DNA from: an uncultured Bacteroidia bacterium
Lineage (GTDB): Bacteria > Bacteroidota > Bacteroidia > Bacteroidales > F082
Direction of reading: 5' to 3'
Assembly: GCA_902786745.1 (NCBI GenBank)
Contig: CADADR010000012.1
Span: 1-64,000, forward strand
DNA: 64,000 nt
Of the stretch, positions 26,197 to 35,499 are shown piece after piece (positions within the stretch are counted from its first letter, which is position 1; each line of letters begins with the position of its first letter). The translations under genes and the position numbers were made by a program. The notes under the pieces are model-generated. The model did not search any database, had not been told where the DNA came from, and saw only the letters and a list, made by a program, of their open reading frames with translations.

Positions 26197-27789
26197 ATGA
26201 AAAAAGGTTTGTTTATTGTCATTTGGATGGCTTTGCTGACTGCCCCGCTTTCGGCACAAACCATCGAGGTTTCGGGCGAATACCAAGGCAATGTGCTTTG
26301 GGATGCCGACACGGTTAAACTTGTGGGTGATGTCGTTATCGAGCCTGATGCGGAAGGCACGGCTCGCCTCACCGTCGAGCGTGGAACTTGGGTGATAGCG
26401 GAAGGCTATTATCGCATCACCGTCCACAACGGCTCGTTTTATGCCTTGGGCGCAGATAAGGTTCCCGTTACCTTCACTGCCCGCGACACCACCGACTTCT
26501 ATAATCCCACGGCGGAAACAGGATGGCACGGTATCCACCTGATTTCCGACCAAAGCAATGCCCAGGACACTGTGTTCATGGAGTTCTGCGAGGTCAAGTT
26601 CGGAAAGATCATCACTGGCGCACCCGAGGGGGAAAGGTACGGCGCTGGCGTTGAGGTGAGAAACAAGAAATATTGTTATTTTGCCCATTGTCGTTTCTCG
26701 CAAAACCGCTCAGAACACAATGGCAATTCGCCTACGACCGGTGGAGGTGGCGGCGGAATGTATGTGCTCAATCCTGGGACAATCCTTGTGGAGCATTGCA
26801 TTTTCCACGACAATTATGCATGGTGGGGCGCGAGTGTTACGATGGGCGGCTTACGGCATTTCACGGTGCGCAACTGCGAGTTCTACGACAATTCAGGACA
26901 TTACGGCACCGCTCTCGACATGCATGTGGGCGAATTGTCGCTTTCGGCACCAGGTCCCCAGGTCTACAATAACTACATCCACGGCAACCACGGCAGCACG
27001 GCCTACCTCGGTTGGGAAGGCGTGGGGCGTTTCCACGACAATATCATCGTCAACAACGATGGCTATTCGCCAGTGCTGGGCACTACGGCACCCAATTATT
27101 CCCATTATTATAACAACACGATTGCCAACAATCAAAGCGAGGGACATATACATGGTTATGGCTCGGGGATTTGGACGAATGGGCAGCAGAAGATCTACAA
27201 CAACATCTTTTGGGGCAACACAGGCGTTTGGTTCGAGCGCATGGACCCGACGCATCCCGACCCGACTGTTTTCAACAACTGCAACGGCACGATTTCAGGT
27301 TCCGGAGATGTCTTTGGCGATCCTCAATTTTTCAACCCAACTGCAGGTTTAGGCCCCGAATACGACCATTCAACCTTGGCTACTCATTGGGCGTTGCTTG
27401 AAAACTCTCCCTGTTTCAATGTGGGTGCCACCAATATGGGCCAGTATTATCCCGAAACCGACTTTGCCGGCAATCCGCGTGTGATTAATGGCCGTATCGA
27501 CCTCGGCGCCCTCGAAGCCCCCGATTGGGATGTGGTGGAGGAACAAGTCGCCAATAGTAGTGTCTATCCCAATCCTGGCAAGAATGTATTGCATGTCTTG
27601 ACGGACGGGGAGGATGTTTCTGTGGTGGTTTATGACCTCAACGGCAGAAAAATGTTTGAACGACAAATCCAGGGCAATTCAACGAGTATCATTACAGAGA
27701 ATTGGCCTTCTGGGATGTATTGCTGGAAAATCTATTCTACGAGCGGCTCAACGGCTATTGTTGAGACTGGAAAATGGATAAAAGAATAA
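26197..27789 (+). CDS. Secreted parallel beta-helix protein with T9SS sorting domain
   Basis: A 530-residue protein with a signal peptide (LTAPLSAQ). Residues about 140-420 are beta-helix rungs with Asn ladders (HCRFSQNRSEHNGNS, VRNCEFYDNSG, YNNYIHGNHG, HDNIIVNNDG, YYNNTIANN, YNNIFWGNTG), as in pectate-lyase-like folds. The block DFAGNPRVINGRIDLGALEA is common at the end of such domains. The sorting domain ends in VETGKWIKE. A glycan-active or adhesive surface role is possible; no catalytic residues can be assigned. It starts an operon with the C10 protease. Confidence 0.82.
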   Translation: MKKGLFIVIWMALLTAPLSAQTIEVSGEYQGNVLWDADTVKLVGDVVIEPDAEGTARLTVERGTWVIAEGYYRITVHNGSFYALGADKVPVTFTARDTTDFYNPTAETGWHGIHLISDQSNAQDTVFMEFCEVKFGKIITGAPEGERYGAGVEVRNKKYCYFAHCRFSQNRSEHNGNSPTTGGGGGGMYVLNPGTILVEHCIFHDNYAWWGASVTMGGLRHFTVRNCEFYDNSGHYGTALDMHVGELSLSAPGPQVYNNYIHGNHGSTAYLGWEGVGRFHDNIIVNNDGYSPVLGTTAPNYSHYYNNTIANNQSEGHIHGYGSGIWTNGQQKIYNNIFWGNTGVWFERMDPTHPDPTVFNNCNGTISGSGDVFGDPQFFNPTAGLGPEYDHSTLATHWALLENSPCFNVGATNMGQYYPETDFAGNPRVINGRIDLGALEAPDWDVVEEQVANSSVYPNPGKNVLHVLTDGEDVSVVVYDLNGRKMFERQIQGNSTSIITENWPSGMYCWKIYSTSGSTAIVETGKWIKE

Positions 27790-27807
27790 CACAAAAAACA
27801 AAATAAA

Positions 27808-30360
27808 ATGAAAAACAACAGATTCTACGGTTTGCTTGCCGTTCTGCTGATGGCTTCGGCCCCATTGTTTGGCGGAACGGTCAGCGTGGAGCGCGCCAAG
27901 GCCTTGGGCGCCAAGTTTGTCGAGGCCAATTTCAAAAACGACACGCAACTGGAATGGGTCTACACCGCCGTTACGGAAAACGGCAAGGCTTCGTTCCATG
28001 TCTTCAATGGCACTTCAGGCGGTTTCGTCATCGTCTCGGCCAGCGACCTTACCAGCCCCATTCTCGGCTATGCCGAAACAGGTGCTTTCAACACGGAAAA
28101 TATCCCTGACGGATTGGCCTACTTCCTCAATGGCTATGGGCAATCTGTTGATTTTGCGGAAGAAAACCTGAAAAAAGCCGATTTCGTGATTGCCCAAGAA
28201 TGGGAGAACCTTGAACGCTGCGGCAAAACGCAAGCCTTGAGATCAGTGGTTGTCCAACCTTTGGTTGCCACGCATTGGGACCAAGACTGTTATTATAACG
28301 CATATTGCCCGAAAGACGAGGCTGGACCTTGCGGCAATGCCTACGCGGGCTGTGTGGCCACTTCGATGGCACAGGTGATGAAGTATTGGAACTATCCTGA
28401 ACACGGCACAGGCTCACATTCATACAACAGTTACCTTTACGGCACGCTCTCTGCAAATTTCGGTGCAACCACTTACCATTGGGACGAAATGCCCGAATCG
28501 CTGAATGATGACAATCAATATGTTGCCCTCCTAATATATCATTGCGGCGTGAGTGTTGACATGAATTATGGTGCTATGGCTAGCGGTGCTTTGCACCAAA
28601 GCATCCCACCGGCGATGAGCTCCTATTTCGGTTATGGCACTTCGCACAATCTGTTTAGGGACGATTATCCCTACGATGAATGGGTGGCCATGATGCGCGA
28701 TGCCTTGGACATGGGCATTCCGATTTTGTATGCAGGTACCGATGGAGGAAGCATGGGCCATTCGTTCATCTGCGATGGCTACGACGACAACGGACTGTTT
28801 CACATCAACTGGAGCTGGGGCGGTTCCCTCGATGGCTGGTTCAGCATCGACAACCTGCAAACCTACAACCAGACTTGGAACCTGGCACAAAAGATGATTG
28901 CCGACGCCGTTCCTTCTGGCGTCTACAATGCTACACCAAAGGAACCCACTAACTTGAGCGTGCAGCCGCTTTCCGATGATTCATACACCTGTACCGTGCA
29001 TTGGAACAATCCAACAAAGTCATTGAACAATAGCAATTTGACCCATATCGACCAAATCGTCGTCAAGCGTGACGGCAGGGTGGTTTATACCCAAGACGAT
29101 GTTGCTCCAGGCGCGGCCATGGAAATCACCGACGAAGTGCCGTTTTATGGCTTGCACGATTATCAGGTCTATGCGGTGAACAACGGTCTCCACGGAAGGA
29201 TTGCCACCGAAAGCGGTGTGCGCTTCGGGCCTTCCTGCACTTGGACTATCGTGGCAGGGACCACCTTCTTCAACGGATGGCAGGGCGCTTCCATACAAGT
29301 GATTAACAACGCAATGCAGGTGATGGAGTCGGTCACGGCGCACTCAAGCAGCGAGACTCTCTCTGTTGCGGTGCCCCTGGGTCATGTCTCATTCGCTTGG
29401 GCCAAAGGAAGCAGTACGGTTAGCGATGTGAGTTTTGTCATCAAGGATGCTGAGAATCAGGTTGTTTATTCCTATTCGGGTGCGCCTGCCGATTTGCCTG
29501 ACGGGATTTTCCTGCAAACGAACAACAGCTGCGGCAACGGCACGGTTTGCGATGCCCCCACCGATTTGTATGCTTTTGCCGAGGAAGATCGTGTGGTGTT
29601 GGCTTGGACTTCCTATGATGAGTCCGCAGATTATAATGTGTATCGTGACGGGCAACTGCTTCAGACGGTGAGAGACAACCCGGCTACTTTTGTCGATGAA
29701 ACAGCGACGCATGGTGGGCATTGCTACTTTGTGACCGCTTTTTGCGCTTCGGGCGAAAGCGAGCCAACCAACGAGGCTTGTGCCACCATCGGCGACGACT
29801 GCCAGCCTGCCACCAACCTCTGGTATGAGATGACCAACAATAATAAGATAAAACTCACCTGGGAAGCGCCCCATTCCAATGACGGCCTTTCAGGGTTCTA
29901 CATCTACCGTACCAAGGAAGCGGATATGAATTGGCAGCAAATCAAGACATTGGGTGCCGGCTCCACTTCCTATACCGACAACACTCCATTGGAGGACGAG
30001 ACCTTCTATCTTTACAAGGTGGTGGCCTATTACCAAGCCATCGACTGCTATTCGGCTCCCGCGCGGTCGAAATACAATGAGTTCGAGTTTTTCCTGAGGG
30101 TGTATTGGTCGGTAGATGGGGTGGACGAAACCGAAGCGGGTAAGGTGAAGGTCTATCCCAATCCTGCCTCGGAGACCCTGCGGATTGATGGCCTTGAAGC
30201 GGCTGAAATCCAGGTCTACAACGCCTTGGGCCAGAGGGTAAAGGAGGTTCACGACCTCAACGAAGTCAATGTGAGTGACCTGCCGGAAGGGCTTTACCTG
30301 CTGCGCATTACGGATACTTATGGCGAAGAACACTCTGTGCGAATAGTGGTAAAGGAATAG
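27808..30360 (+). CDS. C10-family (streptopain-like) cysteine protease with FN3 domains and T9SS sorting domain
   Basis: An 850-residue preproprotease. A signal peptide and Spi/C10-type prodomain (about 25-135, with GFVIVSASDLTSPILGYAETG) precede the peptidase domain. The catalytic Cys182 is in GCVATSMAQVMKYW and His318 in GHSFICDGYDDNGLFHINWSWGG, both textbook C10 motifs shared with SpeB and PrtT. Two or three fibronectin-III-like domains follow (about 370-790), then a sorting domain (VYPNPASETLRIDGLE...GLYLLRI). It is probably secreted or surface-bound and activated by prodomain removal. It lies 18 bp after the beta-helix gene; a palindromic element begins at its stop codon. Confidence 0.92.
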   Translation: MKNNRFYGLLAVLLMASAPLFGGTVSVERAKALGAKFVEANFKNDTQLEWVYTAVTENGKASFHVFNGTSGGFVIVSASDLTSPILGYAETGAFNTENIPDGLAYFLNGYGQSVDFAEENLKKADFVIAQEWENLERCGKTQALRSVVVQPLVATHWDQDCYYNAYCPKDEAGPCGNAYAGCVATSMAQVMKYWNYPEHGTGSHSYNSYLYGTLSANFGATTYHWDEMPESLNDDNQYVALLIYHCGVSVDMNYGAMASGALHQSIPPAMSSYFGYGTSHNLFRDDYPYDEWVAMMRDALDMGIPILYAGTDGGSMGHSFICDGYDDNGLFHINWSWGGSLDGWFSIDNLQTYNQTWNLAQKMIADAVPSGVYNATPKEPTNLSVQPLSDDSYTCTVHWNNPTKSLNNSNLTHIDQIVVKRDGRVVYTQDDVAPGAAMEITDEVPFYGLHDYQVYAVNNGLHGRIATESGVRFGPSCTWTIVAGTTFFNGWQGASIQVINNAMQVMESVTAHSSSETLSVAVPLGHVSFAWAKGSSTVSDVSFVIKDAENQVVYSYSGAPADLPDGIFLQTNNSCGNGTVCDAPTDLYAFAEEDRVVLAWTSYDESADYNVYRDGQLLQTVRDNPATFVDETATHGGHCYFVTAFCASGESEPTNEACATIGDDCQPATNLWYEMTNNNKIKLTWEAPHSNDGLSGFYIYRTKEADMNWQQIKTLGAGSTSYTDNTPLEDETFYLYKVVAYYQAIDCYSAPARSKYNEFEFFLRVYWSVDGVDETEAGKVKVYPNPASETLRIDGLEAAEIQVYNALGQRVKEVHDLNEVNVSDLPEGLYLLRITDTYGEEHSVRIVVKE

Positions 30361-30493
30361 GAGATTCCCCTGCGGGGAATGGAGTAATGACATGAGGTCA
30401 AAAGGCGGCGGCGAGTGGTGTTGCAAATTTGGAAGTGGCTTATGCCGCCGCAGTTCAAAAGCGGACACTACTCCATTCCCGAAAGGGAATCTC
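30361..30493. repeat. REPIN/MITE-like palindromic element, copy 3
   Basis: Left hairpin GAGATTCCCC-TGC-GGGGAATGG, inner GGCGGCGGC and GCCGCCGC, right hairpin CCATTCCCGAAAGGGAATC. It starts immediately after the C10 protease stop codon and separates it from the next T9SS gene. No -7 box was found between the element and 30533, so transcription may read through it. Confidence 0.88.
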
Positions 30494-30532
30494 AAAATCT
30501 AAATGAAGTAAAACAATAGAAGCTATATTACA

Positions 30533-32098
30533 ATGAAAGCTACAAGAGTTACAACCCTGCTTGCTCTCCTGCTGATGGCGGGAGGGGTGACGATGCAAGC
30601 GCAGGAGTATTACGAACTCGAGGAAATCTTCGTGACCGATGAAACACATCCTGTGTATGTGCAGTACATCAACACGGAGGAAATGATGGTGTTTGCCACA
30701 AACTCTGAAAAATTCCAGTTCATCAAGATGCGTGAGGACGGCGAAATACTTGGCACCGTCGACTATCCCTACACAGAGGGCACCTCGGAAACCTACCTCG
30801 TTTCCCGCCTGATGACCTTGCCCGACGGCAAGAAAACGCAGTTCTTTTACGAGAGTATTGGGGACACGGCCACCTTGCACGCATTCCAAATTGACGACGA
30901 CATGCAGTTGACGGTGAAAGACTATGGTGGCAAGATGGGTGATTTCATGCTCAACGAAGGTTCGCAGAAATACATGACAAGAGCCGTAGTGTGCAAGGAC
31001 GGATCCACCTTCATTGCCTACGCCCCCGACAGCCTCTTTGTGTATGAGGGTATGTTTATAACCCAAAAGGGTATCAGAATAATGAAATTCAACCCTGAAG
31101 GCGAGTTGGTTACGGAACGAATCTTTAAGGATTTGAGTGCCGATCCTTTCGTTCCTTGGCTTGAGCCAGCCCCTGATTCCTTGGGCTGCCGATTGGTGGT
31201 TGCGGAGACAAACGACTATGGCACTTATTACGGCGTCTATCTCAACGGTTATGTGCTTGACTCAGAACTGAACACGGTGCTGATGCGTGACAACATCACC
31301 AGCCAAATTTATCCGGCCATGATAGTAGACCCCGATTCCTATCACAGCAACCCGTACAATGGCAAGATTTACGCCATAGGCAGCGTGACCAGTGTGTATC
31401 CCCAACAGATTGATGACGAGGTTGTGATGTCAGTGATGGACGAGAATTTCGTGGAGGAAAACTATGTTTGGGGTATGCATCGGTTAGTCGATTGCCAAGG
31501 TGCCCAGCAAAACGCCATCGATTTCTCGGAAAACGGAGATGTTTACATGATTGCGGACATGGATTTTAACATGTTGGGAAGTTCGGAACTCTACGATAAT
31601 TTCTATCTTGCATGGCTTGACGAAGACTTGAACAAGAAAGGTGAAATCTATTATCACAATGACAAGAGGGCGTTGTATCCATTGAGTGTGTACGCTTGCC
31701 CGAAAGGTGGATGCCTTGTGGTGGCGTCAGGTTCTAATCGGGAAACCTTGGCTCAAGAAAATGTCATCTACAAAGTTAGCCAAAGCATCTTGGATGACAT
31801 TGAGGAAGCCCACGATGCTGGTTTTGCCGTGGCGGTGGCATATCCCAATCCAGGGAAGGATGTGCTTAATATCCGCACGGGGTTGCAGAACGCCCGCGTG
31901 GAAGTGTATGATATGAACGGAAAACTCATCCACAGCCAAGCCCTCACAGAGAATGTGACGAGGATTGATGCAACGGATTGGGCAGAGGGAGTTTATGTTT
32001 GGAAGGTGTATACAACGGGCGTTTCGACGCTTCGACAAGGCTCAGCGACCTCAGGCTCAACGACCCTCGCGGAAACTGGAAAGTGGGTGAAGGAATAA
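30533..32098 (+). CDS. T9SS-sorted secreted protein, propeller-like, function unknown
   Basis: A 521-residue protein with a signal peptide (MAGGVTMQAQ). The body has blade-like beta blocks (DGKKTQFFYES, DGSTFIAYAPD, KFNPEGELVTERIF, NGKIYAIGSVTS) but no recognised family. It resembles the protein at 22471 in layout and shares its sorting-domain subtype almost word for word (AYPNPGKDVLNIRTGLQNA...TLAETGKWVKE). Between the last strands, DNA 32029-32066 holds a degenerate, partly duplicated form of the dispersed palindromic repeat. It is probably third in the 26197 operon. Confidence 0.72.
   Translation: MKATRVTTLLALLLMAGGVTMQAQEYYELEEIFVTDETHPVYVQYINTEEMMVFATNSEKFQFIKMREDGEILGTVDYPYTEGTSETYLVSRLMTLPDGKKTQFFYESIGDTATLHAFQIDDDMQLTVKDYGGKMGDFMLNEGSQKYMTRAVVCKDGSTFIAYAPDSLFVYEGMFITQKGIRIMKFNPEGELVTERIFKDLSADPFVPWLEPAPDSLGCRLVVAETNDYGTYYGVYLNGYVLDSELNTVLMRDNITSQIYPAMIVDPDSYHSNPYNGKIYAIGSVTSVYPQQIDDEVVMSVMDENFVEENYVWGMHRLVDCQGAQQNAIDFSENGDVYMIADMDFNMLGSSELYDNFYLAWLDEDLNKKGEIYYHNDKRALYPLSVYACPKGGCLVVASGSNRETLAQENVIYKVSQSILDDIEEAHDAGFAVAVAYPNPGKDVLNIRTGLQNARVEVYDMNGKLIHSQALTENVTRIDATDWAEGVYVWKVYTTGVSTLRQGSATSGSTTLAETGKWVKE
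32029..32066. repeat. Degenerate, partly duplicated copy of the short palindromic repeat
   Basis: CTTCGACAAGGCTCAGCGACC followed by TCAGGCTCAACGACC resembles one and a half copies of the repeat with mutations, kept in frame inside the sorting domain. Confidence 0.6.
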
Positions 32099-32163
32099 AA
32101 GCCGAAATGCTGATTTGGACGTCCGAAATAAGGCAAGAATATCGCATTTGATGGTCTCTTAAA

Positions 32164-32258
32164 CCAAAAAAGTAGGGACAAACTTAAAAACCACTTTTAT
32201 ATAAATATTTGAATGTTAATAAATTGAAAATAACAAAACCAAAAATAGTATGGACAAA
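32164..32258. repeat. Pair of direct repeats upstream of the second GLUG operon
   Basis: CCAAAAAAGTAGGGACAAA (32164-32182) and CCAAAAATAGTATGGACAAA (32239-32258) lie about 75 bp apart in a 240-bp gene-free stretch. They could be binding sites for a regulator. Nothing else was recognised in this gap except promoter box C. Confidence 0.5.
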
Positions 32259-32281
32259 GTCATTTTAGGACTTGACAAATG

Positions 32282-32311
32282 TTTTTTTAGCGGGTTTTTG
32301 ATATACTTTTG
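32282..32311 (+). promoter_or_regulatory. Extended promoter box C of a T9SS operon
   Basis: TTTTTTTAGCGGG, a T run and TATACTTTTG (-7 box TACTTTTG at 32304-32311), followed by a leader of about 27 bp whose GAGGATGAAAT resembles that after box B. Confidence 0.6.
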
Positions 32312-32338
32312 TGAGGATGAAATCAAAACTGTACAAAA

Positions 32339-34330
32339 ATGAAAACGACAAGACTTTGCTCCCTGCTTGCGCTCCTTCTAATGGCAGGAGGGGTGATGGC
32401 CCAAAACACTTGCTGGGACGGTACTGTTGCCGAAGCCTATGCTGGCGGCGACGGCACTCCTGAAAACCCTTATCAAATCGCAACCGCTGAACAACTTGCC
32501 TTGCTCGCGCAACAGACCAACAACGGCACAGGCGGTGATGCCTGCTACATGTTGATAGACAACATTTGCCTGAACGAGAACCCCGATATCAATCCTGTGC
32601 TTTGGACACCCATCGGGCATGTCGTCGGGAACGAGCCACCCTATTTCACGGGTCATTTCGACGGCAACAAAATGAATATCTCCGGCTTGGTTTGCCAGTC
32701 AAATTCCGGACATGGAATTGCTGGCTTGTTCGGTTGTACCAACGGTGCTGTAATACAAAATGTTACGCTTCAAAATTGCCGATTGAACGGGTCGCAGTAT
32801 ACGGGTGCGTTGGTAGGATATGCAGGATTGACCGACATTACTGGCTGCTATATTGACGATGTTTCCGTCACTTGCGAAGTAAGGTCGGCGGGCGGCTTGG
32901 CGGGTTTCTTCGGTTTGCCCTACGGCGTGAGCCAAAACTCCAACGACACCTGCCACATTGTTGATTGTCATGTAGGGCAAGATGTAACCGTATACGGAAG
33001 GCTTTCTGGTGGACTGGTGGGTGAAATCACCGAATACCTGCTTTGGGGGCCGTCGGTGCCTGTAGTCATGTCGAATTGCACAGGCAATGCCGTTATGATG
33101 GGTGCGGAGTGCGTTGGCGGTCTCGTCGGTTTTATGCGTAACGGCATGATTGAGTCATGCCGTTGCTGGAACGAGGTGCACAGCCCCCAATATGCTGGCG
33201 GCATGATGGGTCTGGGAATCAACGTCAACTTCACTGGCTGCCAGAATGGTGCCAATGTAACTGGCAATTATCAAAGTGGCGGAATGGTGGGCAAGTTGTA
33301 TGGAGGAAACATCTCAAACTGCGAGAATTACGGCTGGATTTATGGAGGTGGTGCAGGTGGCATCTCGAAAATTGGGGGTATGGTTGGAAGATATGAGCCT
33401 GACCCGCTCCTTGCGGAGTCGCCGTGCGAAAACTTCATTCGCAATTGCCATAACTACGGTGACATTACAGGTTCCAGTGACGAGGCGGGAGGCATTATAG
33501 GATTTGCAGCAGGTAGTGGCATTGAGAAATTGTTCATTGTGGATTGCAGCAATAGCGGTGTGGTAGTCGAAAATGCTTATCTCGCAGGTGGCATTTTAGG
33601 CGTTAGCAATGGTTATGTGATGAGGATACTGAACGTGTACAATACGGCAACCGTAGGGGCGCGCATTGGTGTCGGCGGCATCGTGGGCGAATTGTCGCTT
33701 TCGCCAGACAGGGTCATCAATGCCTACAGCACCGGCGAACTCATCCATGAAATTGACAATTATGTCTGTCCGAGAGGAGCCATTGTCGGATATTCTTCCA
33801 CAAACGACCAATTCAGCAGTTGCTATTGGTTGGCCTCTGACGAATACGGCAGCAATGGTCAAGGTCCGGATTTGGAAAACTCGTCCGCCTTCAGCGCAAC
33901 GCAGTCGCCCACGGCTTGGGTGCTCGACGATGCTGTTTTCAACACCCAAGACCTGCTGACCGCCTTGAACGCAGGTGCAGCGTATGTCGAAAGTCAGTTT
34001 TCCGAGATTGGTGAAGTGAGCCGCTGGCGCGAAGATGCAGAGATGTCAAACGGCGGGTTCCCACTCTTTGGCAGCCAATGGCCAAACGGAATCAATGGGT
34101 CCGATTCGAATGCCTATGTTTGCATCTATCCCAATCCAACCAGCAACCTTGTTCACATTGAAGGGATTGAGGCTTCTGATGCTCGGGTTTACAACGCTCT
34201 TGGGCAGTTAGTGAAAACCATTCAAAGCTCGAATGAAATTCCCGTTGCAGACTTGCCGCAAGGCATTTACCTGCTTCGCATCACAGATATGAACGGAATG
34301 GTTTACACAGACAAAATCACAAAACAATGA
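32339..34330 (+). CDS. GLUG-type secreted surface protein with T9SS sorting domain (paralogue 2)
   Basis: A 663-residue paralogue of the protein at 20716. After the signal peptide (MAGGVMAQ) the opening WDGTVAEAYAGGDGTPENPYQIATAEQLALLAQ is nearly identical to it, also at DNA level, which points to duplication. GLUG-type turns recur (GGLAGFF, GGLVGEI, GGLVGFM, GGMMGLG, GGMVGKL, GGIIGFA, GGILGVS, GGIVGEL). The sorting domain (IYPNPTSNLVHIEGIE...GIYLLRI) belongs to the other subtype from its near neighbours 22471 and 30533. The stop overlaps the next start by ATGA. Confidence 0.85.
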   Translation: MKTTRLCSLLALLLMAGGVMAQNTCWDGTVAEAYAGGDGTPENPYQIATAEQLALLAQQTNNGTGGDACYMLIDNICLNENPDINPVLWTPIGHVVGNEPPYFTGHFDGNKMNISGLVCQSNSGHGIAGLFGCTNGAVIQNVTLQNCRLNGSQYTGALVGYAGLTDITGCYIDDVSVTCEVRSAGGLAGFFGLPYGVSQNSNDTCHIVDCHVGQDVTVYGRLSGGLVGEITEYLLWGPSVPVVMSNCTGNAVMMGAECVGGLVGFMRNGMIESCRCWNEVHSPQYAGGMMGLGINVNFTGCQNGANVTGNYQSGGMVGKLYGGNISNCENYGWIYGGGAGGISKIGGMVGRYEPDPLLAESPCENFIRNCHNYGDITGSSDEAGGIIGFAAGSGIEKLFIVDCSNSGVVVENAYLAGGILGVSNGYVMRILNVYNTATVGARIGVGGIVGELSLSPDRVINAYSTGELIHEIDNYVCPRGAIVGYSSTNDQFSSCYWLASDEYGSNGQGPDLENSSAFSATQSPTAWVLDDAVFNTQDLLTALNAGAAYVESQFSEIGEVSRWREDAEMSNGGFPLFGSQWPNGINGSDSNAYVCIYPNPTSNLVHIEGIEASDARVYNALGQLVKTIQSSNEIPVADLPQGIYLLRITDMNGMVYTDKITKQ

Positions 34331-35499
34331 AAAACTTAAGACTTTACACTTTGCTTGCCCTGCTGATGACGGGCATTTCGGCTTCGGCCTACGATTTCTG
34401 CTCGGTCTGCCCGACGGGTCAGACCCTGGCCTATGCCATCGCATCCACCAACCCACCCGAGGTGATGATCGAAACATGTCTCGGCCCTTATTCGGGCGGT
34501 GTCACCATCCCCGAAACAGTGAGCATCGATTTCACGGAATATACCGTCGTCGGTATCGGCGAAAGGGCATTTTGGGAAGGCTGCTCGAGTATGAGCTACT
34601 CCGGGCCTTTGGTCATTCCCAACACCGTCCGATACATTGGTGCTCGCGCCTTTTGGGACTGTTGGTTCACAGGACCGTTGGTCATCCCGAATTCCGTCGA
34701 TTACATCGGCGAATGGGCTTTCTATGGTTGCAGGAAGTTCACGAGCCTGACCTTGTCGGAGTCGCTCACCTACATTGAGGAGCACACCTTCGACGAATGC
34801 GACAACATGCGCGGCGACCTCATTATTCCCGAGTCGGTGCTCGACATCGCCAGTTGTGGGTTCAGCCATTGCGCTTTCGATGGCACACTTCGCCTGTCGC
34901 CCAACATGATTTATGTGTATGGTGACCCATTTTTCGAACTGTTCAATATCACTGCCATCGAGATTCCCGAAGGGGTCGGATATATTGATTGGATGGTATT
35001 CGATTTCTTGACCAAGCCGACAGAGCTGGAATTGCCTTCGACCATGATTTCCATAGAAGATATGGCCTTCCGCAATCTGCGAAATCTAAAACAGATGACG
35101 GTCAACGCGAGCACACCGCCTTTTATCTGTGACGAAACTTTCCAATATGTGAACCACGGCATTCCCGTTTACATTCCTGTAGGGACTCTCGAAGCCTACC
35201 AAAACGCCCCTAATTGGTCGGAGTTCACGAATTTCATCGAGCTGCCGGGTGTCGGCGTCGCCGAGCATGAAGGCACAGCAGCGGTGGCCGTCTATCCCAA
35301 TCCTACAACCGATTTAGTGAGAATCGAAGGCATAGAATCCGCCGAAGTGCAGGTTTACAATTCCATTGGACAGTTGGTGAAGACCGTGCACGACACGAAT
35401 GAAATCCCCGTTTCAGACTTGCCACAAGGCGTTTACCTGCTGCGGATTGCGGATGCGGAAGGGAGAAACCATACAGCGCGTGTGGCAGTGAAGGAATAG
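34327..35499 (+). CDS. BspA-like leucine-rich repeat surface protein with T9SS sorting domain
   Basis: A 390-residue protein with a signal peptide (MTGISASA). Residues about 55-290 are BspA/LRR_5 repeats (IGERAFWEGCSSM, IPNTVRYIGARAFWDC, IPNSVDYIGEWAFYGCRKF, IPESVLDIASCGFSHC), ending with the cap typical of this family (PVYIPVGTLEAYQNAPNWSEF). A sorting domain (VYPNPTTDLVRIEGIE...GVYLLRI) follows. BspA-like proteins often act in adhesion to host or bacterial surfaces. It is translationally coupled to the GLUG gene by a 4-bp overlap, and the palindromic element starts at its stop codon. Confidence 0.88.
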   Translation: MKNLRLYTLLALLMTGISASAYDFCSVCPTGQTLAYAIASTNPPEVMIETCLGPYSGGVTIPETVSIDFTEYTVVGIGERAFWEGCSSMSYSGPLVIPNTVRYIGARAFWDCWFTGPLVIPNSVDYIGEWAFYGCRKFTSLTLSESLTYIEEHTFDECDNMRGDLIIPESVLDIASCGFSHCAFDGTLRLSPNMIYVYGDPFFELFNITAIEIPEGVGYIDWMVFDFLTKPTELELPSTMISIEDMAFRNLRNLKQMTVNASTPPFICDETFQYVNHGIPVYIPVGTLEAYQNAPNWSEFTNFIELPGVGVAEHEGTAAVAVYPNPTTDLVRIEGIESAEVQVYNSIGQLVKTVHDTNEIPVSDLPQGVYLLRIADAEGRNHTARVAVKE

